Source of the DNA: Listeria seeligeri serovar 1/2b str. SLCC3954
Lineage (GTDB): Bacteria; Bacillota; Bacilli; Lactobacillales; Listeriaceae
Reading direction: 5' to 3'
DNA: 64,000 nucleotides
Assembly (NCBI RefSeq): GCF_000027145.1
Contig: NC_013891.1
Coordinates: forward strand, 620,001 to 684,000
The notes beneath the pieces were generated by a model, which did not search any database, was not told the DNA's origin, and saw nothing but the letters and a program-made list of their open reading frames with translations. The translations under genes were made by a program, and so were the position numbers. This document shows positions 37,261 to 46,800 of this stretch, piece after piece (position 1 is the first letter of the stretch; each line of letters begins with the position of its first letter).

Positions 37261-37935
37261 ATGAATCCTGTAGAACATGTTATTAGTACAAGACAAGCCG
37301 AGTTCGAACGCGCCTTCGAAGCAGCAAAACAATCAAGTACTACCTTTGAAACTAAATTAAATGAACGATTAAATGCCACAACAGAACAGAAAACTACGAG
37401 CATCCAAACCGTAACAGATGCGGAACTAAACCGAGCTCGAGAAGTCTATGAAGCTTTAATCAATCAAGCTGACAACACGTCCACGACAATTCCAAACACA
37501 ACAGCTGAAACTACAGCAACAGAAACTAAACCAACAACAGAATCAACTAACTGGAATAACTACCAAATCAAACCAATCAGTGCAGAAAATGAAGGAAAAT
37601 ATAGCGAATTAATTAAAACTGCAGCTGCAAAATATGATGTCCCAGAAGCACTCATTAAACGAGTTATTCAAGTAGAATCCAATTTTAATCCGAGTGTCGT
37701 TTCCAGTGCCGGTGCAACAGGCTTAATGCAACTAATGTACGGCTCGAACCGAACAGATCCAGCGACCAATATCGACTTAGGTACGAAACAACTTGCTGGG
37801 TACATTAAGAAATACGATGGCGATTTAAAACTAGCGCTCGCAGCCTACAACGCCGGACCAGGCAATGTCAGTAAATACGGCGGGGTTCCACCATTCAAAG
37901 AAACGCAAAACTATCTAACGAAAATTATCGAATAG
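37261..37935 (+). CDS. Lytic transglycosylase (SLT domain) of the flagellar operon
   Basis: This 224-residue protein has a helical, Thr-rich N-terminal half. Its C-terminal SLT lysozyme-like domain (about 115-224) has the catalytic Glu in IQVESNFNP, SAGATGLMQLM, and ALAAYNAGPGNV. It would cut glycan strands so that the rod can pass the wall. There is no classical signal peptide, so it may be exported through the flagellar system. ATG 37261 fits AAAGGAG. It follows fliI by 15 nt. Confidence 0.88.
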   Translation: MNPVEHVISTRQAEFERAFEAAKQSSTTFETKLNERLNATTEQKTTSIQTVTDAELNRAREVYEALINQADNTSTTIPNTTAETTATETKPTTESTNWNNYQIKPISAENEGKYSELIKTAAAKYDVPEALIKRVIQVESNFNPSVVSSAGATGLMQLMYGSNRTDPATNIDLGTKQLAGYIKKYDGDLKLALAAYNAGPGNVSKYGGVPPFKETQNYLTKIIE

Positions 37936-37948
37936 GGAGACAAAAGTT

Positions 37949-38593
37949 ATGGGAAACTGGCAACAAAAATGGGAGTCATGGCGTGATATGACTACAGCGA
38001 TGCAGCTAGAAATTAAAATAGAAGCTGCCGAAAAAGTTACTTCTTACATAAAAAACGCACAATTTGAAGAAGCGATAAATGTTATCAGACAAACAGAAGC
38101 ACTTCTAAACGAACTTGATTTCGAAACGAAAATGTCGCGCGTAGAAGAGCAACTCCAGGCCTTCACATCCGACCAAGAAGCCGCTAAGTCTTTTGAAGCA
38201 AGCCAACTTCAAAATCTAGAAAAACCGTCAGTAAATGTCACATTTGATTTATCTGACGTAAAAGCAGAAGCAATGAACCAGTTCACTAAACGCGATTTCA
38301 AACTAGTAGACTCAAGCGAAACTCATATGCAATTTTTACGAGGTAACCGCAATTTCTACTTAGACATTTTTAACCCCGAAAAAGATGCAGAAACGCATTA
38401 CAATAACCTTGATGAAAAATGCCAATACAAAAACATCGGGTTCATTTGTCAAAACGAAGCAACCACACAAACCGCTACCGAACTCACGAATGCTTGGCTC
38501 GAAACCTTAGATGCCCCTAAAAAGAAATTTTTAACAATCAATATCGCTAACTTAGAGGCAATGAAACAAAATCAAGAAGTACTTTTTCAATAA
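37949..38593 (+). CDS. Conserved hypothetical, last gene of the flagellar operon
   Basis: This 214-residue soluble protein has a helical N-terminal half (about 1-95) and a mixed C-terminal domain with aromatic and acidic clusters (FLRGNRNFYLDIFNPEKDAE). I do not recognise it. The transcript appears to stop after it at a clear hairpin terminator, so it is the final member of the flagellar run. Confidence 0.75.
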   Translation: MGNWQQKWESWRDMTTAMQLEIKIEAAEKVTSYIKNAQFEEAINVIRQTEALLNELDFETKMSRVEEQLQAFTSDQEAAKSFEASQLQNLEKPSVNVTFDLSDVKAEAMNQFTKRDFKLVDSSETHMQFLRGNRNFYLDIFNPEKDAETHYNNLDEKCQYKNIGFICQNEATTQTATELTNAWLETLDAPKKKFLTINIANLEAMKQNQEVLFQ

Positions 38594-38601
38594 ATAAACA
38601 G

Positions 38602-38634
38602 ACTGCTCACTAGATGTAAATAGTGGGCAGTTTT
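38602..38634 (+). terminator. Terminator ending the flagellar operon
   Basis: An 11-bp stem (ACTGCTCACTA with TAGTGGGCAGT, one wobble) with an 8-nt loop and a short T run lies 8 nt after the last flagellar gene. Confidence 0.8.
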
Positions 38635-38747
38635 GTATAAAAAGGAGTAATATGATAAATGTGTCCAAATAGTACTTTTTACACTAGTATTCTCTCCATT
38701 TTTTGTCTAAATATTCACTAAAAGCTCATAAAACATCTGGCTGAAGG

Positions 38748-38951
38748 TGTTATAATAGTATATAAAAAGGAACTAAACGGTAAAAGGGGAATTACTTCTT
38801 ATCAATTGGGGAAAAGTAGATAAATAGAAAATGGTTTCTTTGGGCTATAGCAACTATCAACAGCTCTGAGTCAGACTATTCATACTTCGGTTTAAACAAG
38901 CAATTGTTAGCTAAAAAAAAGAGAACTCTAAATCGAAAAGGATTTGTTAAG
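38748..38951 (+). promoter_or_regulatory. Extended -10 promoter and long leader of the P-type ATPase gene
   Basis: TG-T-TATAAT (38748-38756) is an extended -10 element; no good -35 is seen. From the expected start near 38763 the leader runs about 190 nt to the ATG at 38952. It contains AAAAGGGGAATTAC (from 38782) and GCTCTGAGTCAGAC (from 38863), and an unsupported 12-codon frame at 38831-38869. MgtA/YoaB-type ATPases in related bacteria often have a manganese-sensing yybP-ykoY riboswitch. This leader has only a loose likeness to that class, so I call it an unassigned structured-leader candidate. The rest of 38635-38747 shows nothing else. Confidence 0.45.
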
Positions 38952-41297
38952 ATGGAAACAAACACGCACATCCCACAAGGCTTATCCAGCGAAGAAGTAG
39001 CAGAACGGGTAAGGAACGGCCAAGTTAACCATGCGCTAAAACCACTAACACGTAGCATTACCGGCATTATCCGCGACAATACATTTACGCTTTTTAATAT
39101 TATTAATGTAGTTATTGCCAGTTTTATTATTTTTGTAGGCAGTTATAAAAATCTGCTCTTTCTTGGTGTTGCCCTTTGTAATACCGCAATGGGGATTTTT
39201 CAAGAAATTAGAGCAAAGCGAAATATTGATAAACTAACGATACTCACACAAGCAAAAGTAAAAGTCATGCGTAATGGACAAGTTTGCGAACTAGAGCAAG
39301 GTGAAATAGTGCTTGGTGATATTATTGTATTAAACCGTGAAGATCAGATTTGTGCTGATGGTGTCATATATCAGACAGATGGTTTAGAAGTAGATGAATC
39401 TCAGTTAACAGGTGAATCAGAACCTGTCATAAAAAATACAACAGACTCAGTAATGTCAGGCAGTTTTATTGTAAGTGGGCAAGCATATGTGGAAGTTTCA
39501 GCAGTTGGAGAACAAAGCTTCGTCTCCAAAATTTCCATGGAAGTAAAACAAGAGAAACGACCAGATAGTGAACTAATTCGTTCGATTAAGAAAATTATTA
39601 AAGTGCTTACGTTCATCATTATTCCACTAGGACTAGCTTTATTTTTCTCCAAATATTTGCAAGGATTGCCGCTCAGAGAATCAGTGCTCGGAACATCTGC
39701 TGCAATGATAGGGATGATTCCAGAAGGATTAGTGTTATTAACAAGTATTGCCCTTGCAGTTGGAGTAATTAATTTAGCAAAACAAAAAGTACTTGTGAAA
39801 TCCATGCCTTGTATAGAAACGCTCGCACGGGTGGACGTACTTTGTTTGGATAAAACAGGAACAATAACAGATGGAAAATTAGATGTAACAGATATTATTC
39901 TAAAAAATCCAAAAGTAACAGCCACGCAAATAAGCGCGAGTGTTGGCGCAATCGTAGGCAGTTTGGCAGATAATAATGCGACTAGTATTGCCTTAAGAAA
40001 ACACTTTGTTGAAAATCCAGAGTGGCAAACCACTGCACGTTTTCCATTCTCTTCCGCCAGAAAATGGAGCGGTTGTAGTTTTGCCGAAAAAGGAACGTTT
40101 TTAATTGGCGCGCCAGAATTTATTTTTAAAGATTTATCAGTAGCAAACAAACAAGAGCTAGACGGATATGCCAACCAAGGCTTCCGCGTTTTAGCTGTAG
40201 CGCATGCAGATGAACAAATAGAAAGCCCTGTGCTACCTGAAAAAAGCGAGCTGCTTGCCTATATCCTGATTGCTGATAATATTCGCGAAGAAGCACCCAG
40301 TACCTTTGCATTTTTTGCGAATGAAGGTGTATCAATTAAAGTAATTTCAGGCGATAATCCTGTGACAGTTTCTAATGTAGCTGTTCGGGCGGGAATTGCA
40401 AACGGAGACAAATATATTGATATGAACACAGTTGGCGAAGATGCCGACATGGTAAGTTTGATTGAAACCTATACTGTATTTGGTCGCGTCACACCACATC
40501 AAAAAAGAGCATTAATTAAAGCGTACCAAAAACAAGGACATACCGTTGCGATGACTGGCGATGGCGTCAATGACGTGCTTGCTTTGAAAGAAGCTGATTG
40601 TAGTATTGCGATGGCTGAAGGAAGTGACGCAGCACGTAGCGTTTCTGACTTCGTTTTGCTATCAAATAATTTTGATTCGATGATCGATGTCCTTCGTGAA
40701 GGTCGCCGTGTTGTAAATAATATTGAACGTGTTGCAGCGCTTTACTTGATTAAAACAATGTATTCCACAGTGTTAGCACTCACCTTTATCTTTGTACCGG
40801 GAGCTTATCCGTTCCAACCAATTCAGCTAAGTCCAATTTCTTCACTAACAGTAGGAATCCCGTCATTCTTCCTAGCATTGAAACCAAATTATGACCGGAT
40901 TAAAGGACAGTTCTTACACAAAGTCTTACAAACCTCTGTACCTGCTGCCACCTGTGTAATTGCATATATCATGTTGATTTTAGCATTTGGAAATATGTTG
41001 GGCTTAACTTTCGCGGAAACATCAACTATGAATGTGATGCTAACAGGCGCAACTTGCTTTGTAGCCTTGATTAGTGTAGGTCATCCATTTGGACCAAAAA
41101 CAAAATTACTAGTCGGAACGATGATGGCAGCTTTCGTTTGTTTATTCTTATTTGCTGGCCAATTCTTCTCATTAGTACCGATTTTTGATTTAGAAATGAT
41201 GCTTATTTATGTACCACTATTAATTTCATGTGGACCGTTATATTGGTTTATCAGACATATCATCACACGCTTTAGTTGGGCTGGAGCACACGACTAA
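38952..41297 (+). CDS. P-type cation-transporting ATPase (CtpE/MgtA/YoaB type)
   Basis: This 781-residue membrane pump has the phosphorylation motif DKTGTITDGK, the actuator motif LTGESEP, the hinge TGDGVNDVLALKEAD, and about eight to ten membrane helices with IGMIPEGLVLL in helix 4. There is no N-terminal metal-binding CXXC domain. The short N-terminus and PEGL helix resemble the CtpE/MgtA/YoaB group, linked in other Firmicutes to calcium or manganese export. The ion here is not proven. I chose ATG 38952 because AAAAGGA lies about 10 nt upstream; a TTG at 38904 lacks a ribosome site. It is monocistronic, between its own leader and terminator. Confidence 0.9.
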   Translation: METNTHIPQGLSSEEVAERVRNGQVNHALKPLTRSITGIIRDNTFTLFNIINVVIASFIIFVGSYKNLLFLGVALCNTAMGIFQEIRAKRNIDKLTILTQAKVKVMRNGQVCELEQGEIVLGDIIVLNREDQICADGVIYQTDGLEVDESQLTGESEPVIKNTTDSVMSGSFIVSGQAYVEVSAVGEQSFVSKISMEVKQEKRPDSELIRSIKKIIKVLTFIIIPLGLALFFSKYLQGLPLRESVLGTSAAMIGMIPEGLVLLTSIALAVGVINLAKQKVLVKSMPCIETLARVDVLCLDKTGTITDGKLDVTDIILKNPKVTATQISASVGAIVGSLADNNATSIALRKHFVENPEWQTTARFPFSSARKWSGCSFAEKGTFLIGAPEFIFKDLSVANKQELDGYANQGFRVLAVAHADEQIESPVLPEKSELLAYILIADNIREEAPSTFAFFANEGVSIKVISGDNPVTVSNVAVRAGIANGDKYIDMNTVGEDADMVSLIETYTVFGRVTPHQKRALIKAYQKQGHTVAMTGDGVNDVLALKEADCSIAMAEGSDAARSVSDFVLLSNNFDSMIDVLREGRRVVNNIERVAALYLIKTMYSTVLALTFIFVPGAYPFQPIQLSPISSLTVGIPSFFLALKPNYDRIKGQFLHKVLQTSVPAATCVIAYIMLILAFGNMLGLTFAETSTMNVMLTGATCFVALISVGHPFGPKTKLLVGTMMAAFVCLFLFAGQFFSLVPIFDLEMMLIYVPLLISCGPLYWFIRHIITRFSWAGAHD

Positions 41298-41307
41298 TTT
41301 TAAAATA

Positions 41308-41354
41308 AAGCTGGAACAAACTGGAATCATTATCCATTTGTTCCAGCTTTTTTT
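41308..41354 (+). terminator. Terminator after the P-type ATPase gene
   Basis: A perfect 13-bp stem (AAGCTGGAACAAA with TTTGTTCCAGCTT), a 16-nt loop and a T run lie about 10 nt after the stop codon. Confidence 0.9.
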
Positions 41355-41365
41355 AATCAAAGTGT

Positions 41366-41422
41366 TTGACATCTAATCTACTTTGTATTACTATGTAGTT
41401 GTACCTAGTAATACAAAGTAGA
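41366..41422 (+). promoter_or_regulatory. padR operon promoter with perfect inverted-repeat operator
   Basis: TTGACA (41366-41371), a 17-bp spacer and TACTAT (41389-41394) form the promoter. A perfect 17-bp inverted repeat (41377-41393 and 41406-41422, 12-nt spacer; half-site core TTTGTATTACTA/TAGTAATACAAA) covers the -10 element and runs up to the ribosome site. Its place at the padR promoter argues for autorepression by the PadR protein. Confidence 0.85.
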
Positions 41423-41435
41423 GGAGTGAATTCGA

Positions 41436-41762
41436 GTGAGAGGACTAACAGAGCTACTTAAAGGGAGTTTAGAAGGCATGATATTAGAGCGCATTTCCAG
41501 AGGCGAAACGTATGGCTACGAAATTACGAAATACCTCAATGATTTGGGTTTTGATGAGATAGTAGAGGGAACCGTATATACAATTCTTCTCCGTATTGAA
41601 AAAAAGGGATTAGTAGAAGTAGAAAAGAAAAAATCGGATTTAGGTCCAGCTAGAAAATTTTACACATTAAGTGAAAGTGGCAAAGAAGAGTTAGCGCTTT
41701 TTTGGAAACGTTGGGAATTTATTCAAGCGAAAATGATTCAAGTAAAAGGAGGGCAAGTATAA
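41436..41762 (+). CDS. PadR-family transcriptional repressor (LftR-like)
   Basis: This 108-residue winged-helix protein of the PadR family has RGLTELLKGSLEGMILERISRGETYGYEIT at the start and VEGTVYTILLRIEKKGLVE as the recognition helix and wing. In Listeria, a PadR protein with a DUF1048 partner (LftRS) controls multidrug ABC transporters; this pair has the same arrangement. The start is GTG with GAGGAG upstream. The stop overlaps the next start by 1 nt (TAATG). Confidence 0.9.
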   Translation: MRGLTELLKGSLEGMILERISRGETYGYEITKYLNDLGFDEIVEGTVYTILLRIEKKGLVEVEKKKSDLGPARKFYTLSESGKEELALFWKRWEFIQAKMIQVKGGQV

Positions 41763-42085
41763 TGTTTAAATGGTATAAGAAATATCGTGAAGAAAAACGA
41801 GATTATAAACTATATAAGAAAAGAATTGCAGCTTTGCCTGAAGACTATCAAACAGCAATGAAAGCAATCGAAACATATTTATGGAGTTTTGCTAAAGGTG
41901 CAGGGATGTTTTATGTGCTAAAAAATGTCTTAGAAATGTTTGAAAATGCGGCCGCGGATAATCTCGAATTAAAAGCAGTTGTTGGTGACGATTTAGCTGA
42001 GTTTGCCGATAATTTACTACTTGAATACCCCGAAGAAACATGGCTAGACAAAGAGCGCAAAAAACTACGCAAATCAATGAAATAG
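41762..42085 (+). CDS. DUF1048 protein, partner of the PadR regulator (LftS-like)
   Basis: This 107-residue charged helical protein of the DUF1048 type begins MFKWYKKYREEKRDYKLYKKRIAALPEDY. DUF1048 genes regularly sit next to padR regulators and likely help control them. It overlaps padR by 1 nt and is followed 15 nt later by the ABC transporter ATPase, so all four genes form one operon. Confidence 0.85.
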   Translation: MFKWYKKYREEKRDYKLYKKRIAALPEDYQTAMKAIETYLWSFAKGAGMFYVLKNVLEMFENAAADNLELKAVVGDDLAEFADNLLLEYPEETWLDKERKKLRKSMK

Positions 42086-42100
42086 GAAGAAGGGCTGATC

Positions 42101-43009
42101 ATGGCTATCATTGATATTCAGCAAGTCAAAAAGAATTTTAAAAAACAAGAAGTTTTAAAGCAAGTCACAATTCAAGTGGAAACCGGAAAGATTTACGCTT
42201 TACTAGGTGCAAATGGAGCAGGAAAGAGCACGCTTCTTAAAATTATCACTGGCTTACTCTCAAGTGATGGCGGGGAAGTAACAATCAAAAACTTATCCGT
42301 TCAAAAAAACACCAAAGCAGTACAGCGCTTATTTAGTTACAATGCGCAACAAGCTAGTGTAGACGAGGTGCTCACTGGATATGAAAATTTACTGTTGATT
42401 GGAAAACTCCGTCACGAAAAACGGCCAAAAGAAGTCGCACTTTCACTACTAGAACAATTTGGCATATTAGATAGTAAAGACAAGCCTGTCTCTGCCTATT
42501 CAGGTGGGATGAAACGCCGCCTTGACTTAGCGATGAGTTTGGTCGGGGATGCAGAAATACTTTTTTTAGATGAACCCACTACTGGTCTTGATCCAAGCAG
42601 TCGTTTCGAATTATGGGAAGTTATTCAAAAACTCAAAAACAAGGGAAAAACGATTTTTTTAACGACGCAATATTTAGAAGAAGCAGATAAATTGGCTGAC
42701 ACGATTGGTTTCTTGAAAAATGGTGAAATTATTGCGACAGGAACGCCAAAAGAAATGAAGCGTTTAGCTGGGGAAAACAGTCTGATGCTTACATTCGCTC
42801 CAACAGACATCGAAAAAGCAAAAGAAGTACTCAGAGCATTTAATCCAAAACAACTAAGCGATGTAATTTTATCAGTAGAGCTTGTGGAGGAAATAAAAAC
42901 AACTTTAGACATTTTGAAAGAATTATCTTTGAATCAGCTTGAACCACAAGACTTTGAGACTATTCGTCCAACGCTTGATGACGTATTTATCGCGTTAACG
43001 AAAGGGTGA
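42101..43009 (+). CDS. ABC transporter ATPase (DrrA type)
   Basis: This 302-residue ATPase has Walker A GANGAGKST, a Q-loop near SYNAQQASVDE, signature YSGGMKRRLDLAMSL, Walker B AEILFLDEPTTGLDP and H-loop-like TTQYLEEADKL. The C-terminal extension is typical of DrrA-like drug or lipid exporters. It is paired with the permease gene that follows 6 nt later and is controlled by the padR promoter. Confidence 0.93.
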   Translation: MAIIDIQQVKKNFKKQEVLKQVTIQVETGKIYALLGANGAGKSTLLKIITGLLSSDGGEVTIKNLSVQKNTKAVQRLFSYNAQQASVDEVLTGYENLLLIGKLRHEKRPKEVALSLLEQFGILDSKDKPVSAYSGGMKRRLDLAMSLVGDAEILFLDEPTTGLDPSSRFELWEVIQKLKNKGKTIFLTTQYLEEADKLADTIGFLKNGEIIATGTPKEMKRLAGENSLMLTFAPTDIEKAKEVLRAFNPKQLSDVILSVELVEEIKTTLDILKELSLNQLEPQDFETIRPTLDDVFIALTKG

Positions 43010-43015
43010 ATTAGA

Positions 43016-43783
43016 ATGATGATAAAAGAATATTTTGAGGATATTTTTGCTTTAGCAGGGCGGATTATTAAACATAACATCCGCAGTCTGGACACGATGA
43101 TTACAGTTGTTGCAATGCCGATTATGTTAATGCTTGGAATGGTTTATATTTTTGGTGGGTCGGTGAAGATCGAAGGCTTGTCACAGCAAGATTATATTGA
43201 CTATATTGTCCCAGGAATTCTCTTGATGACCATTGCAACAGGATCCGCTTATACAGCACTTCGAATTAATTTAGATAAAACAGCCGGTATGTTTGAACGC
43301 TTTAAATCAATGCCAATTGCTAAATCAGCAGTAATAGGTGGACACGTGGTTGCATCCGTTATTTTCATGTTAATCTCTTGTTTAGCTGTTTTGATTGTGG
43401 CATGGTTAATTGGTTTTAGAACAGATGCGAATTTTGGTGAATGGAGCTTGATTGTATTATTGCTCGTTTTGTTTGCCTTCATGCTTACTTGGCTTTCTGT
43501 ACCATTTGGCTTAATGGCTGGGAGCGTTGAAGGAGCAGGAGCATTTTCTTACATTATCTTGATGCTCTTGTTTGTTAGCTCGGCGTTCGTTCCAGTGGCA
43601 GGAATGGCAAAGGTTGTCCGAATATTTGCTGAAAACCAGCCAATGACTCCAATTATCCAATCCTTGCGCGATTTGTTTACATCCGCACCACTTTCAAATG
43701 ATATCTGGTTAGCGCTAGGATGGATGTTTGCTATATTGATTGTTTCTTATATTGGTGGAATGTTTGTTTATAAGAAAATCTAA
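43016..43783 (+). CDS. ABC-2 type transporter permease (DrrB type)
   Basis: This 255-residue membrane protein has six hydrophobic segments and the ABC-2 family layout, with DYIVPGILLMTIATGSAYTALRINLDKTAGMFERFKSMPI and the C-terminal ENQPMTPIIQSLRDLF motif. It is the partner of the upstream ATPase; the pair probably exports hydrophobic drugs or lipids. A bidirectional terminator follows. Confidence 0.92.
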   Translation: MMIKEYFEDIFALAGRIIKHNIRSLDTMITVVAMPIMLMLGMVYIFGGSVKIEGLSQQDYIDYIVPGILLMTIATGSAYTALRINLDKTAGMFERFKSMPIAKSAVIGGHVVASVIFMLISCLAVLIVAWLIGFRTDANFGEWSLIVLLLVLFAFMLTWLSVPFGLMAGSVEGAGAFSYIILMLLFVSSAFVPVAGMAKVVRIFAENQPMTPIIQSLRDLFTSAPLSNDIWLALGWMFAILIVSYIGGMFVYKKI

Positions 43784-43784
43784 C

Positions 43785-43818
43785 AAAAAGCTCGTAATCT
43801 GAGGATTACGAGCTTTTA
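43785..43818. terminator. Bidirectional terminator between ABC operon and LRR gene
   Basis: A 15-bp stem (AAAAAGCTCGTAATC with GATTACGAGCTTTT) with a 4-nt loop has A and T runs on both sides. It can end both the + strand ABC operon and the - strand LRR gene. Confidence 0.9.
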
Positions 43819-43822
43819 TCGT

Positions 43823-46800
43823 TTATTGTCTACGGATTTTTTTGCGCTTCCTTGTGCTAGATAAAACACAAAAAGCTAGTAACAGAAGGTTGAAACCAAT
43901 GAAAATTAAATGATTATTTGTATCACCCGTTCTAGGGAGAATAATATTGGTTTGTTGGGCACTTTTTTTATTATCAGTGTTATCGCTATTATTGATATTA
44001 CTGTTTCCGCTACCATTGCCATTGTTGCTATTACTGCTATTACTGCTATTACTGCTGTTCCCATTGTTATCTGGAGGAACTGGCGGAGTAGGCTTACTCG
44101 GAGTAATATGAACAATTACTTTAACAGGATTTGCGGCCAATCCATCTTTGTTAATAGCTTGAAGTGTAACAGTATAATCCCCTGGAGTATTAAAATCGAC
44201 CACAGTTAAAAAGTCACTGGTAATTGACGAGCCATCATTCGTTGTCGCGTGAATATCTGCATAAAATTTTTCTTGGCTGATCACACTATTTATTGGATAA
44301 GTAATTTCTTTATCTGCTGTAATAATAGGTTTTGCAGTGGCTTTTTTTACATGAACAATAACTGTCACTGGATCTGCTGTTATCCCATCTGCATTTATAG
44401 AATTTAATGTCACTGTGTAATCTCCTGCAGTACTAAAATCGACCACAGTTGTAAAATCGCTGGTAATTGGCGAGCCATCGCTGGTTTTTGCATGAATCGC
44501 TGACAGAAACTCTGCTTCGGTTACTTCCGAAAATAAAGGATACGTAATGCTTGTATCAGCAGTTATTATAGGAGCAGGAGTTTGTTCCACATGGACAGTG
44601 ACAGAAACAGGAACGGCAGGAACTCCATCTTCATTAATTGCTTGAAGAGTCACTGTATAATCTCCCGGAGTTGACAAGTCTACTACCGTGAAAAAGTCGC
44701 TTGTAACCGGCGAACCGTCATTAGTTGTGGCATGGATATCGCTTAAAAATTTGCTTGAACTAACTGTGCTATTTTTCATATAACTAATTTCACTGTCTGC
44801 TGTAATTATTGGAGCGGGCGCTTTTTCGACATGAACAATGACTGTCACTGGATCTGCAGTAACCCCATCCTCATTGACTGAATTCAATGTCACCGTGTAA
44901 TTTCCCGCCGTACTAAAATCAACAGCCGTCAAAAAGTCACTTGTAACCGGTGAGCCGTCATTAGTTGTAGCATGAATATCACTTAAAAATTCGCTTGAAC
45001 TAACTGTGCTATTTTTCATATAACTAATTTCACTGTCTGCTGTAATTATTGGAGCGGGCGCTTTTTCGACATGAACAATGACTGTCACTGGATCTGCAGT
45101 AACCCCATCCTCATTGACTGAATTTAATGTTACCGTGTAATTTCCCGCCGTACTAAAATCAACAGCCGTCAAAAAGTCACTTGTAACCGGTGAGCCATCA
45201 TTCGTAGTTGCGTGAACATCTATCAGAAAGGCTGCCTCAGTTATCGTAGAGAATTTCGGATATGTGATACTTTCATCCGCAGTTATTACTGGTGGTAACG
45301 AAATTTTAAATGGTTGCGTTACTTTCCCTGAAAAAGTACCAGAAACAGCTGGATAATTAACTGGTTCACTAAAGTTATACGATACGCTTGTTAAGTCTTT
45401 AATATTATTGTATTCCCAAATCACATTTCCGTTTTCATATACACCACTATTTGAGATAGCAGTCGGTGGAGAAATCACACCATCATTACTAATTTTGTTT
45501 TCCACTGACAAACGATCCGAAACAATTTTATTTGGTAAAGAGATGGTTTGGTTAGTTCCAGTCAAGCTTTGAAGTACAGGCGCTTCCGTTTCTAAACTAG
45601 TTGGTAAAACGCCAATGCTATTATTACTTACATCTAAGCTATTCAGTACAGGGAGATCTGATAATTGATCAAGCTCTGTTAATTTATTGTTATAGAGAGT
45701 TAATGTTTTTAGATTATCCATGTTCTCTACCAGCACATTAGTAAGTTGATTGTTGCTTAAATTAACATTAGAAATTTGAGGAAGCCCCGTAATTTTTGCT
45801 TTACTGAGATAGTCCGAGTAATTACTGAAATTAACAGAACCAGCATAAGGCGCATTAGTTAAAGCAGGCAAATTAGAAAGTGTTAACTCTTCTAGTTGAG
45901 TGGTTTGACCACCAGAAACATCTATAGATAGGAGTTTTAATTTTGGTTGATCTTCGAGACTTATTTTGGTCATAGTTGGATTGTCATTTAAATGTAGACT
46001 AGCTAAGTTAGGGAACTCGGCAGCGTTTTCAGCGTCTAAAATAAAGCTATTCCATTGATTGTCTATTACATCTAAGTCATTCAAAAGTGGAAGGTTTTGT
46101 AATTTCATTTGAGCCATGTCAGTTAACTTGTTGTCAGATAAATTTAATTTAGTTAATTTAGCTAGGTCTTCAATCGTTACATCATTAATTTGGGTGTCAT
46201 TTAAAGTAACACTAGAAATTTGAGGAAGCCCTGTTAGTTTAACTTTACTAAGATAGTCCGAGTAATTACTGAAATTAACAGAACCAGCATAAGGCGCATT
46301 AGTTAAAGCAGGCAAATTAGAAAGTGTTAACTCTTCTAGTTGAGTGGTTTGACCACCAGAAACATCTATAGATAGGAGTTTTAATTTTGGTTGATCTTCG
46401 AGACTTATTTTGGTCATAGTTGGATTGTCATTTAAATGTAGACTAGCTAAGTTAGGGAACTCGACAGCGTTTTCAGCGTCTAAAATAAAGCTATTCCATT
46501 GATTGTCTATTACATCTAAGTCATTCAAAAGTGGAAGGTTTTGTAATTTCATTTGAGCCATGTCAGTTAACTTGTTGTCAGATAAATTTAATTTAGTTAA
46601 TTTAGCTAGGTCTTCAATCGTTACATCATTAATTTGGGTGTCATTTAAAGTAACACTAGAAATTTGAGGAAGCCCTGTTAGTTTAACTTTACTAAGATAG
46701 TCCGAGTAATTACTGAAATTAACAAAACCAGCATAAGGTGCACTAGTTAAAGCTGGTAAATTAGAAAGAGTTAACTCTGCTAGTTGAGCGGTTTGACCAG

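Noticed and set aside
38831-38869. 12-codon frame (MVSLGYSNYQQL) in the P-type ATPase leader
   Set aside because: The only G-rich ribosome-site candidate lies about 20 nt upstream, too far away; kept only as a note in the leader entry.
38904-38951. TTG start extending the P-type ATPase by 16 residues
   Set aside because: No ribosome site near the TTG, while the ATG at 38952 has AAAAGGA at good spacing and gives the usual family length.
43910-44209. Open frame on the + strand opposite the giant LRR gene's 3' end
   Set aside because: It is a by-product of the Ser/Asn/Gly repeats and Ig-like codons on the other strand, with no ribosome site.
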